From Zhongshania aquimaris (GTDB lineage: Bacteria; Pseudomonadota; Gammaproteobacteria; Pseudomonadales; Spongiibacteraceae): a stretch of 64,000 nt of DNA. The translations under genes and the position numbers were made by a program. Below, piece by piece: positions 54,120 through 62,793 of this stretch. How positions within the stretch are numbered: position 1 is the stretch's first letter; each line of letters begins with the position of its first letter. The notes under the pieces are model-generated. The model ran no database searches and was not told the DNA's origin. It was given only the letters and a program-made list of their open reading frames with translations. The DNA is taken from the NCBI RefSeq assembly GCF_019312595.1, contig NZ_JAHWDQ010000004.1, positions 124,001 to 188,000 of the forward strand. Direction: 5' to 3'.

Positions 54120-56221
54120 GCCGACGCTTCCTCACGAGAAGCCACAACGCCTTTAGCCAGACTCTGCAGTTGGTTCATGATTTCCTGATGAGACAGCATA
54201 TTGTGGTCAATAATTTCCCGCGCCTGCGCAACGTAATACGCCATTTGCTCGTCGCTGCGCTCACCACTGCCCTGCAAGTCCGAATCCACTTTGAGCAAGG
54301 TCTCGATCAAACTGCCGTTTGCCTCGCTGAACTGACTAACGGCTGTCGCAAAGGCATCACCCAAACTCGCCAGCTCTGCGCTACTTCCCTCGAAATGGGC
54401 AACGATATCAGACAGCTTGCTAGATTCAGTATTGACGCTGTCAGCAAACCCTTGACTGATAGTCGCAAGCAATTCTGAAGAATTGCCGAGGATACTTTCT
54501 ACCGCCTCGCGTTGCCCTGCCGCCGACACCTGCAAAGATTCCGACAAGGCATTTAACTGGCTCATCAACTCGCGACGCTCGTCGAGCAGGCTATTGTCAC
54601 GCTCGATATTTTCATTCATCTCGGCGCGTAATTTGGTCATGATTTCAGCGGCAATGCGCGGAGTTTCAGAGGCCGACTCGATAAGGCGCCCCATCGGCTC
54701 TTCAATCGCATGTGCCAAACTGGCCAAGTGTTCGGCAACCGCAGCCTGTAATTCATTCAAACGGTTTACCGCCGCGTCGCCGCGCTGTTCTTCCAAGGTA
54801 TATAGGCTTTGCAATTCTGATTTTATGGCCGCCGTCATCTCGCTCATGCGCGCCTGATAACTATCTAGCCAACTACTTTCGCTTTGCGCGCGGGCCGCAA
54901 CCAACTCCTCAGAGGCCACCACTAATTTGCTGAACTCTGCTATCAGCTCTTGGCTACCGGCGCGAGCATTACTCGTTAAGGCCTCGGCATTGCTTTGCAG
55001 CAAATCCGCACTTTGTTCAAACACGGTAGACCAATTAGCAAGACGCGCCTGCTCGGCGGACTGCTGCTTCTCTAACCAATCGTCGCTGAGAGAATTAAAA
55101 CTGCCGACCATAGCCTGTGAACTATTGGCGAATTGCGCAAGTAGCTCGCTGAAGCGCTTATCCATTGTTGATAGTAATGACTCACTGCCCGCTTGTTGCG
55201 CAGTCACTGCACCTTGCCAAGCGCGGGTAAAATCGTCTGATGTGCTGGCGTAGCGCTCGTCTAAACTCTGCAAATGCGCCGCTGCCGCGCTGTGTAATTG
55301 TTGCTGACTGGCTTTCATATCATCGCGTATATCGCTGACAAAACGGGAAATGACCGGCGTTATATTCTCGCCGGCAATACGGCCGCTGTCGGCCAAGCTT
55401 TGCTTTAAAGACGCGTCCACGGATTCAGCCAGCGCTTGAAATTGACCTTGCGCCGCAGCGTGAAACTGCTCCTGGTTACGCATAAGGGTCGCCGCCATGT
55501 CGTCGCCCATACGCCCTAAACGATCAGCCAGTAATGTGAGCTGTTGCGCAACCACAGGCAGTGCCTCGGCCTGCGACTGCATAGCCTGATAACTTTGGCG
55601 ACGCTGCTGGCTCAATGAAAAAGGTTTGAATACCGTGCTCATACTAGTGTCGAGCTGACGAGACACTAATAGCCGCTCGCGGCGACTTAAGGTTGAAATC
55701 AAGCCTAGCATCGCCGAGGCACACACCCCCGCCACCGAGGTCGCAAAGGCCAAGCCCAAGCCCTTAATTGGTTCGGCCAAGCCCGCTCGCACCGCCTCTA
55801 ATTCATTCGTACCCTCTAGCGCTACCACCGCGCCCTTTAGCGTGGCGACCATGCCGATGAAGGTGCCGAGCAGGCCGAGCATCACTAGCAAACCAATGAT
55901 ATAGGGGCTCAACACCGGCGCGGGTAAACCGATATATTCGCCCTGCACACGCTGGCGCACGGCGTTGCGCAGGCTGCTAGGCAGCTCAGCCAACCAGTTC
56001 TCTATATCCTGCAGCGAGTCGTCCACGTTTGCGATCGCCGCGCTCAACGCTGTGCTCGCCTGCTGATAACGCAGAAGCTCAACAAACCCCACTGTATAGG
56101 CCACGGCGATCAATACCGTGACGCCCAGCGCGAGCATATTGCCAGCAACAAAAGCCGCCCCCATCCACAGCACTACCGTTGCGCCTATGGCAAACGCGGC
56201 CACCGAAATCATTCTTGTCAT
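54116..56221 (-). CDS. DUF802 MotA/ExbB-like stator with long coiled-coil tail
   Basis: A 701-residue membrane protein. Four TM segments lie at about 5-25, 28-48, 105-127 and 152-176. The 105-176 part matches the ExbB/TolQ/MotA proton-channel fold (LGLLGTFIGMVATLKG, then LGLAFATSVAGVCASAMLG). From about 200 to 700 is a long alpha-helical, Ala/Ser/Glu-rich cytoplasmic tail of coiled-coil character. That layout (channel domain plus very long intracellular tail) is that of ZorA. It overlaps both neighbours by 4 bases. The function is unknown. Confidence 0.83.
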   Translation of the reverse strand: MTRMISVAAFAIGATVVLWMGAAFVAGNMLALGVTVLIAVAYTVGFVELLRYQQASTALSAAIANVDDSLQDIENWLAELPSSLRNAVRQRVQGEYIGLPAPVLSPYIIGLLVMLGLLGTFIGMVATLKGAVVALEGTNELEAVRAGLAEPIKGLGLAFATSVAGVCASAMLGLISTLSRRERLLVSRQLDTSMSTVFKPFSLSQQRRQSYQAMQSQAEALPVVAQQLTLLADRLGRMGDDMAATLMRNQEQFHAAAQGQFQALAESVDASLKQSLADSGRIAGENITPVISRFVSDIRDDMKASQQQLHSAAAAHLQSLDERYASTSDDFTRAWQGAVTAQQAGSESLLSTMDKRFSELLAQFANSSQAMVGSFNSLSDDWLEKQQSAEQARLANWSTVFEQSADLLQSNAEALTSNARAGSQELIAEFSKLVVASEELVAARAQSESSWLDSYQARMSEMTAAIKSELQSLYTLEEQRGDAAVNRLNELQAAVAEHLASLAHAIEEPMGRLIESASETPRIAAEIMTKLRAEMNENIERDNSLLDERRELMSQLNALSESLQVSAAGQREAVESILGNSSELLATISQGFADSVNTESSKLSDIVAHFEGSSAELASLGDAFATAVSQFSEANGSLIETLLKVDSDLQGSGERSDEQMAYYVAQAREIIDHNMLSHQEIMNQLQSLAKGVVASREEASA

Positions 56222-57009
56222 TGTGTCGTCTCTACTTCAAATTCTAACGCTTCTATCAAGCCGAGAACCGGCATGAGCCGCAGCTCTAACTCAGCTAGCA
56301 GTACCGCCTGCATCTCGCGAATAAAGCGATCTAACCACCCGCCTTTTTGCAACCAACGTGCGGTTTCGTCTTGGACCGAGTTCGAAACCGCCTCATTGAA
56401 TTGGCTATTTTCCGCCCGCGCTTGACGGTACTGCTGATTCAAAAAATAAAAACGCTTTGCCAATAAGTGCGGAACACCCGCAAAAACTCGCCGGCTAAAA
56501 TCGGCCATGGTGTCTGCCATGCTGCCGTCTAGGCTTGCTAACTGGGCGAGCTCTGGCGACGTACCCTGCATGATCTTCTGTAACTGCCGTCGCAGCGTCG
56601 CCACGCGATGGTCCATTTCACTTTGGTGCAGTGAATAAAACCGCTGATAGGCGACAAACCCTGCGTCCGGGTCATCTAATGTGTCGCGGTTGGGGCGCGG
56701 CAGTATAAACGCCGACGCGCTTTCACCCGGCGCTTCGTCGCCTTCCAACACAAAACTATTAATTATAAATGCCAGCATCCCCGCGCGCGCCTGCATAAAT
56801 AACTCAGTGGGCTGCTCCGTGCTAGGCGCCGCCACAAAGGGCTTTTTTTTCAAGCTCCGCAGGGACTCAGCCAGTACGATCGCGTCGGACAAGCTAATTA
56901 ACTCGCCGAGCTTATCTGCAAACTGCTTGCTGCTGAACTCAGCATTGACCACGGCCAAATCAATGAAGACGCGCTGAAGCCGGGAGCTTGTTACCGGAAT
57001 TGGGTTCAT
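56218..57009 (-). CDS. DUF3348 protein, first gene of the motor operon
   Basis: A 263-residue soluble helical protein, recognisable as DUF3348 (start TSSRLQRVFIDLAVVN, and a VAYQRFYSLHQSEMDHRV centre). It overlaps DUF802 by 4 bases, so four genes are read as one unit. It has no membrane segment or known catalytic motif. In the family's usual order it precedes DUF802, as here. It may be a cytoplasmic adaptor for the stator tail; this is inference. Confidence 0.78.
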   Translation of the reverse strand: MNPIPVTSSRLQRVFIDLAVVNAEFSSKQFADKLGELISLSDAIVLAESLRSLKKKPFVAAPSTEQPTELFMQARAGMLAFIINSFVLEGDEAPGESASAFILPRPNRDTLDDPDAGFVAYQRFYSLHQSEMDHRVATLRRQLQKIMQGTSPELAQLASLDGSMADTMADFSRRVFAGVPHLLAKRFYFLNQQYRQARAENSQFNEAVSNSVQDETARWLQKGGWLDRFIREMQAVLLAELELRLMPVLGLIEALEFEVETTQ

Positions 57010-57215
57010 AACATCCTTAATGAAAACACAACCGTGCGGCTAGCGCAGCGCTAGAGTAGATCGACGCGACCCCTTGCACTGCCAGACGAGATATTCTGAT
57101 TAGCGGGAGTGGTGACCGCCAAAAAAGTTTCGCCAAAACTGCGGTGACGGAGCTAATTTTGCGGTCAATTATCGCTATTTTGCCAGTAACTTCAAGGATT
57201 AGCCGCTACAGAGCG

Positions 57216-57238
57216 AAAACCCTGCTTATGCAGCAGGG
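57216..57238 (-). terminator. terminator of the tandem GST-N gene
   Basis: CCCTGCT - TATGC - AGCAGGG, a perfect 7-bp stem (57220-57238), followed on the minus strand by TTTTC. It begins about 9 bases after the stop of the 57248 gene, upstream of the DUF3348 promoter region. Confidence 0.75.
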
Positions 57239-57247
57239 CCAAAGCAT

Positions 57248-58015
57248 CTAGCGGCCGTATTGCGTGTTTAGGTAGGCCATGATGTCTTTGGACTCAAACA
57301 TCGCCACCCCCGTGTTGGGGTCAATTAAATAAGGCACTTGAGAGCGGCCGGTTAGCTCGCGTAACCGAAGGCGATTGGCACTGGTAATGGGCGCATCCGG
57401 AAACCAGCGCGAACGCACCAGCGGCGGCCCCATTTCCTGCCAGCGGGATTTAGCAAAATTGCGCAATATATAGGGTATTTCTAATTCGGTGAGCAGCTCG
57501 CGTACCGGCCGCGAATAGGGACTGGATTCAAAACTGTACAGCTCTAACACTTGCTCAGGCGCAACTGAGGGCTTGGCATTCATACCCCGAGCACGGCCAA
57601 TGGAGCGCACTGCGGTGGCCGCCATCGAGCTCGAAATCGATAATTGCCTGCGCAACCCTCGCGGCGATACACGTCTCGCATTGCCGTAATGTTTATAGAG
57701 GTGATCAATGATCTCCGCCGATTCTAGAATCTCATCGCCGGTATTGGGATCGAGCAACAGCGGAAACTGACTTACACCGCTTATATCCAAGGCATCTGGC
57801 CGAAAGCGCATACCGCCCACCGGGCAGGGATAAATCAGCACATCAACATCTAACTCACTCAGTACTTCTCTCACCACGCGACAGTAGGGACAGGCCTCAA
57901 TATCGTAGAGCACTAGCATTTTCTCTGGTTGGCGGGTTTTATCACCATTAAACGCCGCCGATCCGCGCCAACCGCGTGCCGAACTCGCCATTACTGAACT
58001 GAGTAAATCAAACAT
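57248..58015 (-). CDS. tandem GST-N/glutaredoxin-like protein
   Basis: About 255 residues from ATG 58015 (ATG 58024 and a longer frame to 58108 are possible; GGAG is at 58027-58030). Two thioredoxin-fold units are joined. The first has the dithiol site CPYC (DIEACPYCRVVREVLSEL); the second has SPYS at the same place (FESSPYSRPVRELLTEL). Each continues with a QFPLLLDPNTGDEI or QVPYLIDPNTGVAM block and a hydrophobic I.YL end. An internal duplication has kept the cysteines in one half only. There is no GST C-terminal helical domain. It may act as a glutaredoxin-like reductase; the partner is unknown. Confidence 0.78.
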   Translation of the reverse strand: MFDLLSSVMASSARGWRGSAAFNGDKTRQPEKMLVLYDIEACPYCRVVREVLSELDVDVLIYPCPVGGMRFRPDALDISGVSQFPLLLDPNTGDEILESAEIIDHLYKHYGNARRVSPRGLRRQLSISSSMAATAVRSIGRARGMNAKPSVAPEQVLELYSFESSPYSRPVRELLTELEIPYILRNFAKSRWQEMGPPLVRSRWFPDAPITSANRLRLRELTGRSQVPYLIDPNTGVAMFESKDIMAYLNTQYGR

Positions 58016-58174
58016 CGCCTGCATTTCTCCTGAGTCAAAACGGGGTATATATCGGCAGCATACGCAAATTATGGCGCAGTGGGGCAAGAATAAGTTGGCG
58101 ACACACATTAATGTGTATAAATACCTTGCCTCTTAAATTACGGCAAAAACAATAACAACTCTCAGGACAAGCCC

Positions 58175-59449
58175 ATGCCAAGCCTAAACGAGCCACTGCA
58201 ACTACCCTGTGGCGTGACGCTGCCCAATCGCCTTTTAAAATCAGCCATGACCGAAGGCCTGGCCAACCTCAATGACCAAGCGACACCGCGCTTATCGGCG
58301 CTATACGCGCGCTGGGCCGAAGGCGGCACGGGAACATTGGTCACCGGCAACGTCATGGTAGACCGCCGCTTTCTTGAGCGCCCTGGCAATGTGGTGATTG
58401 ATGGCAACGGTGGCGAAGCCGCCCTACAGGACTGGGCGAAAGCCGGCACCTCGGCAAATAATCAATTGTGGATGCAGATAAATCATCCGGGGCGACAGTG
58501 CCAACGCCAAGTATCTGCCCAACCACTTGCCCCCTCAGATGTCGGCATAGATCTAATTGGCATGTTCGGTCGCCCCAAACCCATGACCGAGATCGACATC
58601 AAGCAGACCATAAATCGTTACGCCAAAGTAGCCGCCACAGCTAAGGCCACCGGATTTACCGGGGTGCAAATACACGCCGCCCACGGCTATTTGATCAGCC
58701 AGTTTTTATCGCCACTGGCAAATACCCGCGGCGACCAATGGGGTGGCTCACTGGAAAATCGAGCGCGCTTTCTATTAGACACCGTAGCCGCTGTGCGCGA
58801 TGCCGTCGGTCCGAGTTTTGCGATCTCCGTAAAATTAAATTCCGCCGACTTCTCCAAAGGTGGATTTAGTCACGAAGACAGCTTGCAAGTTGCCGAGTGG
58901 CTATCTGATGCGGGCATCGATTTATTAGAAATTTCAGGTGGCACCTACGAAAAGCTAGCGCTAATGGGCGACGACACTGACGACACGGCTGCCGGCTCAA
59001 GCCAACACCGCGAAGCGTATTTTCTCAAGTACGCCGAAGGTATTCGCAAGGTCACCCGTATACCGCTAGCCATCACTGGCGGTTTTCGCAGCCACGCCGC
59101 CATGCAGCAAGCACTCGACAGCGGCGCCTTGGACGTCGTTGGTATTGGTCGCCCGCTGTGCAGCCAGCCTGACATCAAACCGCTGCTCGACGGCCAAAGC
59201 CCCAGCCTCCCAAATTGGGAGAAGGAACTGCGACTTGGGGCCGGCTGGTTCGGCCCCAAAAGCAGCAATCAAACAATCCGCACCCTCAATTTTGGCGCCG
59301 CCACCCAATGGTACTACCGTCAGATAATTGATTTGGCCGAAGGTCGTGAACCTAATACCCATACGGGTTTATTACGGGTCATGCTTAAACACATGCTGGC
59401 AGAGCGGCGCATGGCCACAAAACGCGTGAAATTATTGCGAACCGTATAA
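58175..59449 (+). CDS. old-yellow-enzyme NADH:flavin oxidoreductase
   Basis: A 424-residue FMN-binding TIM-barrel enzyme of the OYE/2,4-dienoyl-CoA-reductase-like family. It has the LPNRLLKSAMTE start, QINHPGRQ, HAAHGYLISQFLSP with the usual His pair, NTRGDQWGGSLENRARF, and the FMN phosphate region DVVGIGRPL. It lacks the iron-sulphur/FAD extension of FadH, so it is the single-domain type that reduces activated alkenes. Substrate and partner are unknown. It is convergent with the MBL hydrolase. Confidence 0.88.
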   Translation: MPSLNEPLQLPCGVTLPNRLLKSAMTEGLANLNDQATPRLSALYARWAEGGTGTLVTGNVMVDRRFLERPGNVVIDGNGGEAALQDWAKAGTSANNQLWMQINHPGRQCQRQVSAQPLAPSDVGIDLIGMFGRPKPMTEIDIKQTINRYAKVAATAKATGFTGVQIHAAHGYLISQFLSPLANTRGDQWGGSLENRARFLLDTVAAVRDAVGPSFAISVKLNSADFSKGGFSHEDSLQVAEWLSDAGIDLLEISGGTYEKLALMGDDTDDTAAGSSQHREAYFLKYAEGIRKVTRIPLAITGGFRSHAAMQQALDSGALDVVGIGRPLCSQPDIKPLLDGQSPSLPNWEKELRLGAGWFGPKSSNQTIRTLNFGAATQWYYRQIIDLAEGREPNTHTGLLRVMLKHMLAERRMATKRVKLLRTV

Positions 59450-59483
59450 ACAGCCGTTGAGTAAATCTTCTGAGAGGGGTGAG

Positions 59484-60251
59484 CTATACCCCTGCAGAGA
59501 AAGCACGCGCCTCATTTGCGATAGCCATCGAGTTAGAAATAACACTGCCGTGACCGGGGTAAATATGCTCAATGTCGAGTGCGGCCAAACGTCCTAGCGT
59601 CCCCTGCATTTGTTTACGATTAGCATAAATAGCGGGCACAACCACTCGCTGTTGTGGCCCGCTACCAAGCAGGGTGTCTCCAGTGATAATGCTTTTACTA
59701 GAAGAGTGGTAGAAACAGCAGGAATCCCAAGAATGGCCGGGGGTATGTAACAGTGTCCATTCAGCAAAGCCTGGCACGCTGTCATTATTTTTCAATCTAC
59801 GTATCTCAGCAACGTTATCGATACCGCTAGATGAGCCGCCAATAAATTTAGGTGCTTCACGAGCGGCCTTATCTCGAGAGCGATTTAAATACATCGCCCG
59901 CGAGCGCGCTCTAAAGAGTTCACGAGTGCTGGTGCCGATACGCGTTAGCACCCCAGCGGGATCATTGAAGAATTTGTGCATGCTGCGACGCGAGGCATAC
60001 GGCGAAAAAACAGCGGCACCACAGAGCGCAGACAGCGCCAGTACACCGCCAAAGTGATCTGGATCATCATGGGTGAAGGCAACTGCTTTAACGCTATTGA
60101 TCGGATACTTTAAGTCTGATTCGATAAATCCAAGAACGTAGCGATGACAGGCGACCGCCACATCAACGACGAATAATACCGGCTCACCATGATGTATTTC
60201 TTCAATTACATAGCTATTTGATAAGCGCGTTTTGACCTGGTGAATCTTCAT
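59484..60251 (-). CDS. metallo-beta-lactamase-fold hydrolase
   Basis: A 255-residue MBL-fold protein. The zinc motif reads FTHDDPDHFGG (H61, D63, D65, H66), with Asp in place of the second His of HxHxDH, a variant of some family members. Later ligands are His in LLHTPGHSWD, Asp in IITGDTLLGSG and His in IYPGHGSVI. The fold covers glyoxalase II-like and lactonase-like hydrolases. A cationic insertion (about 88-125, rich in Arg) is unusual. The substrate is unassigned. Confidence 0.82.
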   Translation of the reverse strand: MKIHQVKTRLSNSYVIEEIHHGEPVLFVVDVAVACHRYVLGFIESDLKYPINSVKAVAFTHDDPDHFGGVLALSALCGAAVFSPYASRRSMHKFFNDPAGVLTRIGTSTRELFRARSRAMYLNRSRDKAAREAPKFIGGSSSGIDNVAEIRRLKNNDSVPGFAEWTLLHTPGHSWDSCCFYHSSSKSIITGDTLLGSGPQQRVVVPAIYANRKQMQGTLGRLAALDIEHIYPGHGSVISNSMAIANEARAFSAGV

Positions 60252-60316
60252 ATAAAGAACCTAATTGTTCTTATTAAAATGTGTTAAAAACTATTTTTAT
60301 TCTGGACACAATTCCG

Positions 60317-60892
60317 CTATTCAGAAAAATCCGGCGTCAATGTATAGGGCTTGTATTCAGGCTCTTGATCATTAACTGTGCTTGGCGGCACCTCTGCGGC
60401 GGGCGCCGGTGCAGGCGCAGCGACGGCTGAAGAACTAGTCGCTAATGCCTGCTCCCGATCAGCATTAATAGCGGTGGTAACCGATCTCATCACTAACTGG
60501 AAAACTTCCTCTCTATCGCCTTTATCGAACACATCGCCTTTTTCCGACGAGCCCATACTGGCTACTGTGCGGCCAGTAATATAGTCTTGAAATGCAATAC
60601 CCATCACAATACGGTCACTATCCCCATTGACCGACACTCGCGCGCCCAATACGCGTTTCTTTTCTGCATAGGGAAGGTTGTCGTATTCCTTAGACCCCAC
60701 CACCGCTAAATGGTAGTCGGAAATAATATTGCCAAACGCGACGTCCAAGCCATAGGCCGCACTATTGTCATCGCCTTCAATCACCACGTATTCATATTTC
60801 GAAAAACTGAAGCCATTGGAATAGACCACCGTCTCATTGCCCGCACAGGCAATTAAAAATGCAGTTACCACGAATAGAAATACCGACTTCAT
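60317..60892 (-). CDS. putative lipoprotein
   Basis: 191 residues from ATG 60892, which has GGAG six bases upstream; the frame extends to 60952. A signal peptide with lipobox (AFLIAC) makes it a lipoprotein. The mature domain is of mixed alpha/beta type, followed by an Ala/Pro-rich C-terminal linker (VAAPAPAPAAEVPPS) and a short acidic tail. I do not recognise the family. It lies between an MBL hydrolase and an AraC regulator without tight coupling. Confidence 0.65.
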   Translation of the reverse strand: MKSVFLFVVTAFLIACAGNETVVYSNGFSFSKYEYVVIEGDDNSAAYGLDVAFGNIISDYHLAVVGSKEYDNLPYAEKKRVLGARVSVNGDSDRIVMGIAFQDYITGRTVASMGSSEKGDVFDKGDREEVFQLVMRSVTTAINADREQALATSSSAVAAPAPAPAAEVPPSTVNDQEPEYKPYTLTPDFSE

Positions 60893-61026
60893 CACCCACT
60901 CCATAGAATTTATACAAAACACATTGGCATAAACCTGCACATTGCAGGCCAATTATTGGACTGCGACTCACTATCCTTTTTACCAACTAGAGAGTCAACG
61001 CCCGCGGAACTGCACATGTTATACAG

Positions 61027-62046
61027 CTATCGGTTGTAGCTAGTATTCTTCTGCCGCTGACGCTGCCACTGTCGCGGTGACAACCCTGTCCACTGTTTGA
61101 AGTGGCGACTGAACACCGCCACCTCTGCGTAGCCTAGGTTGAGCGCCAATTCCGTCACGGACATGGCATTATTAGCCAGATATTGTTCTGCTATTTGCTG
61201 GCGTGTTTCACGCAGCAAACTTGAATAAGTCATCCCCTGCGCCGCTAGACGCTTTTGCAATACCCTAGGCTGTAAATCTAATACTGCAGCCACCCTCGTC
61301 ACGCTACAATCTCCACTGCGCAGCAACCGACCAAGAACGCTTTTAATTCTATCGCTCACACTGTCTGGATAACTTTGTTCAAGGTTGCTGACATAAAGAC
61401 GAAAATGCTCTGCCAACAACGCCGTATCAACATGGGGTTTACGTGCTCCCCACCGCAACGGTACCTTAATAAAATTGTCTGCTGCCCCGAACAACAGCCG
61501 CGATGCGTAGCGCGGCAGCAGCGACACAAGGTCTTGCTCACCGGCAGATTGGTGCAGCGACAGCTGCAACTCCCTGCTTTCTGCCCCCACCAACTCGTCA
61601 ATAAAATTGCACAGATGCCCGTAACTCAGCTGAATAAGCTGCTGAATACCGCGATGGCTGCCCACCATAAAGGCAAACTCGAATCGCAGCATATCGCCCT
61701 CAATGCGTTGCTGCAGTTCCAAACCTCGTACATGCAAATAGAGTTGCTGACTAGCTTTATCAATTGCCGCCTGCATGGTTGGTTGCTGTGACCAACCCAG
61801 AGCAATATCGCCCAATACCGTAGAGGTTTGACGCTGCGCCAGCAGCAGCCCAAATAACATTTGACCACATGACTCCGCCGCTAACTCTAATAAACGAGCC
61901 ACTTGGCTGTAGGCAATATAATTATTTGGATCCCGAAGCTGCGCACTGCTCAAGCCCACCCGCGTCAACAAGTCCACGGGATTTACTTCATAGCGGCTTA
62001 CCAAAGCAGAAAAGCCGGCAATAGCGCCACTGCGAATCAACGACAT
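61027..62046 (-). CDS. AraC-family transcriptional regulator
   Basis: 339 residues from ATG 62046 (the frame also opens at TTG 62085). The N-terminal part (about 20-200) resembles the arabinose-binding-type domain of the OruR/ArgR-like AraC branch (SRYEVNPVDLLTRVGLSSAQL). The C-terminal tandem helix-turn-helix covers about 240-335 and includes AEQYLANNAMSVTELALNLGY and FSRHFKQWTGLSPRQW. It is divergent from the cupin dioxygenase gene 62173, with about 125 bases between, and probably activates that cluster. Confidence 0.87.
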   Translation of the reverse strand: MSLIRSGAIAGFSALVSRYEVNPVDLLTRVGLSSAQLRDPNNYIAYSQVARLLELAAESCGQMLFGLLLAQRQTSTVLGDIALGWSQQPTMQAAIDKASQQLYLHVRGLELQQRIEGDMLRFEFAFMVGSHRGIQQLIQLSYGHLCNFIDELVGAESRELQLSLHQSAGEQDLVSLLPRYASRLLFGAADNFIKVPLRWGARKPHVDTALLAEHFRLYVSNLEQSYPDSVSDRIKSVLGRLLRSGDCSVTRVAAVLDLQPRVLQKRLAAQGMTYSSLLRETRQQIAEQYLANNAMSVTELALNLGYAEVAVFSRHFKQWTGLSPRQWQRQRQKNTSYNR

Positions 62047-62172
62047 AGCAAAACATTCCACAGAAGAAGGTTCGTAAAAAATCAACTATTGTTCGCAATA
62101 AGTCAAGCGAGTGGCGCAATCACCTTCTATATTGTAGCCATCACTTGGCCACATAATAATTCGGAGCGCCCT

Positions 62173-62679
62173 ATGAGCCTGCCAGATGTTGTTAACCATC
62201 AAGACACACTGCTAACCATCGACACCAACAAGCAGCCCCCAGTAAGCGATGCGATTCCGGGACTGACTATTAACCCCTTATTTCTAGATACTGAAAACGG
62301 CCTCTGGGTGCTGCGGGTTAAATTCGCCCCCGGTGTCACACTGCCTATGCATTTCCATACCGGTACGGTGCACTTTTACACCTTGTCTGGCTGCTGGCAC
62401 TACGTGGAATACCCCGACCAAAAGCAAACAGCAGGCAGTTATTTGTATGAGCCCGGCGGTTCTATACACACCTTCCACTGTCCAGAGGATGGCGGTGGCG
62501 CAGACGGCTTTATGGTGGTTTCCGGCGCGAATATCAATTTTGATGGCGAGGGTAATTTCCTCAACATTATGGACGCCGGATGGATTGAAAAAACATTACA
62601 AGAAACTTGCGCCGCTCAGGGAGTAACAACCCCTCGCTATATAAAACCTAAACAGAGTGCGGGATATTCCGACAAATAA
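62173..62679 (+). CDS. cupin-fold dioxygenase, 2,4'-dihydroxyacetophenone-dioxygenase-like
   Basis: 168 residues from ATG 62173; the open frame runs further upstream over the AraC gene but only this start fits. The single cupin has the metal motif PMHFHTGTVHFYTLSG and the second motif ending EPGGSIHTF. The overall layout matches the ChrR-like/2,4'-dihydroxyacetophenone dioxygenase group, which cleaves a C-C bond of aromatic ketones. It heads a plus-strand series (cupin, hydrolase, SDR) and is divergent from the AraC regulator, so it is likely inducible. The actual substrate is unknown. Confidence 0.78.
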   Translation: MSLPDVVNHQDTLLTIDTNKQPPVSDAIPGLTINPLFLDTENGLWVLRVKFAPGVTLPMHFHTGTVHFYTLSGCWHYVEYPDQKQTAGSYLYEPGGSIHTFHCPEDGGGADGFMVVSGANINFDGEGNFLNIMDAGWIEKTLQETCAAQGVTTPRYIKPKQSAGYSDK

Positions 62680-62793
62680 GTGCATTATAGGCAAGGCAGC
62701 CGACACACCATTGCATTTTAAGGAGCCGCATGCAGTGCGGTATCGCAAGGTAAGCATGCTGGGCAAAAACAATAATCAGCTTGGGAGTGACTC

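Noticed and set aside
61903-62172. upstream extension of the cupin frame
   Set aside because: It runs antisense over the AraC gene; ATG 62173 matches the family start.
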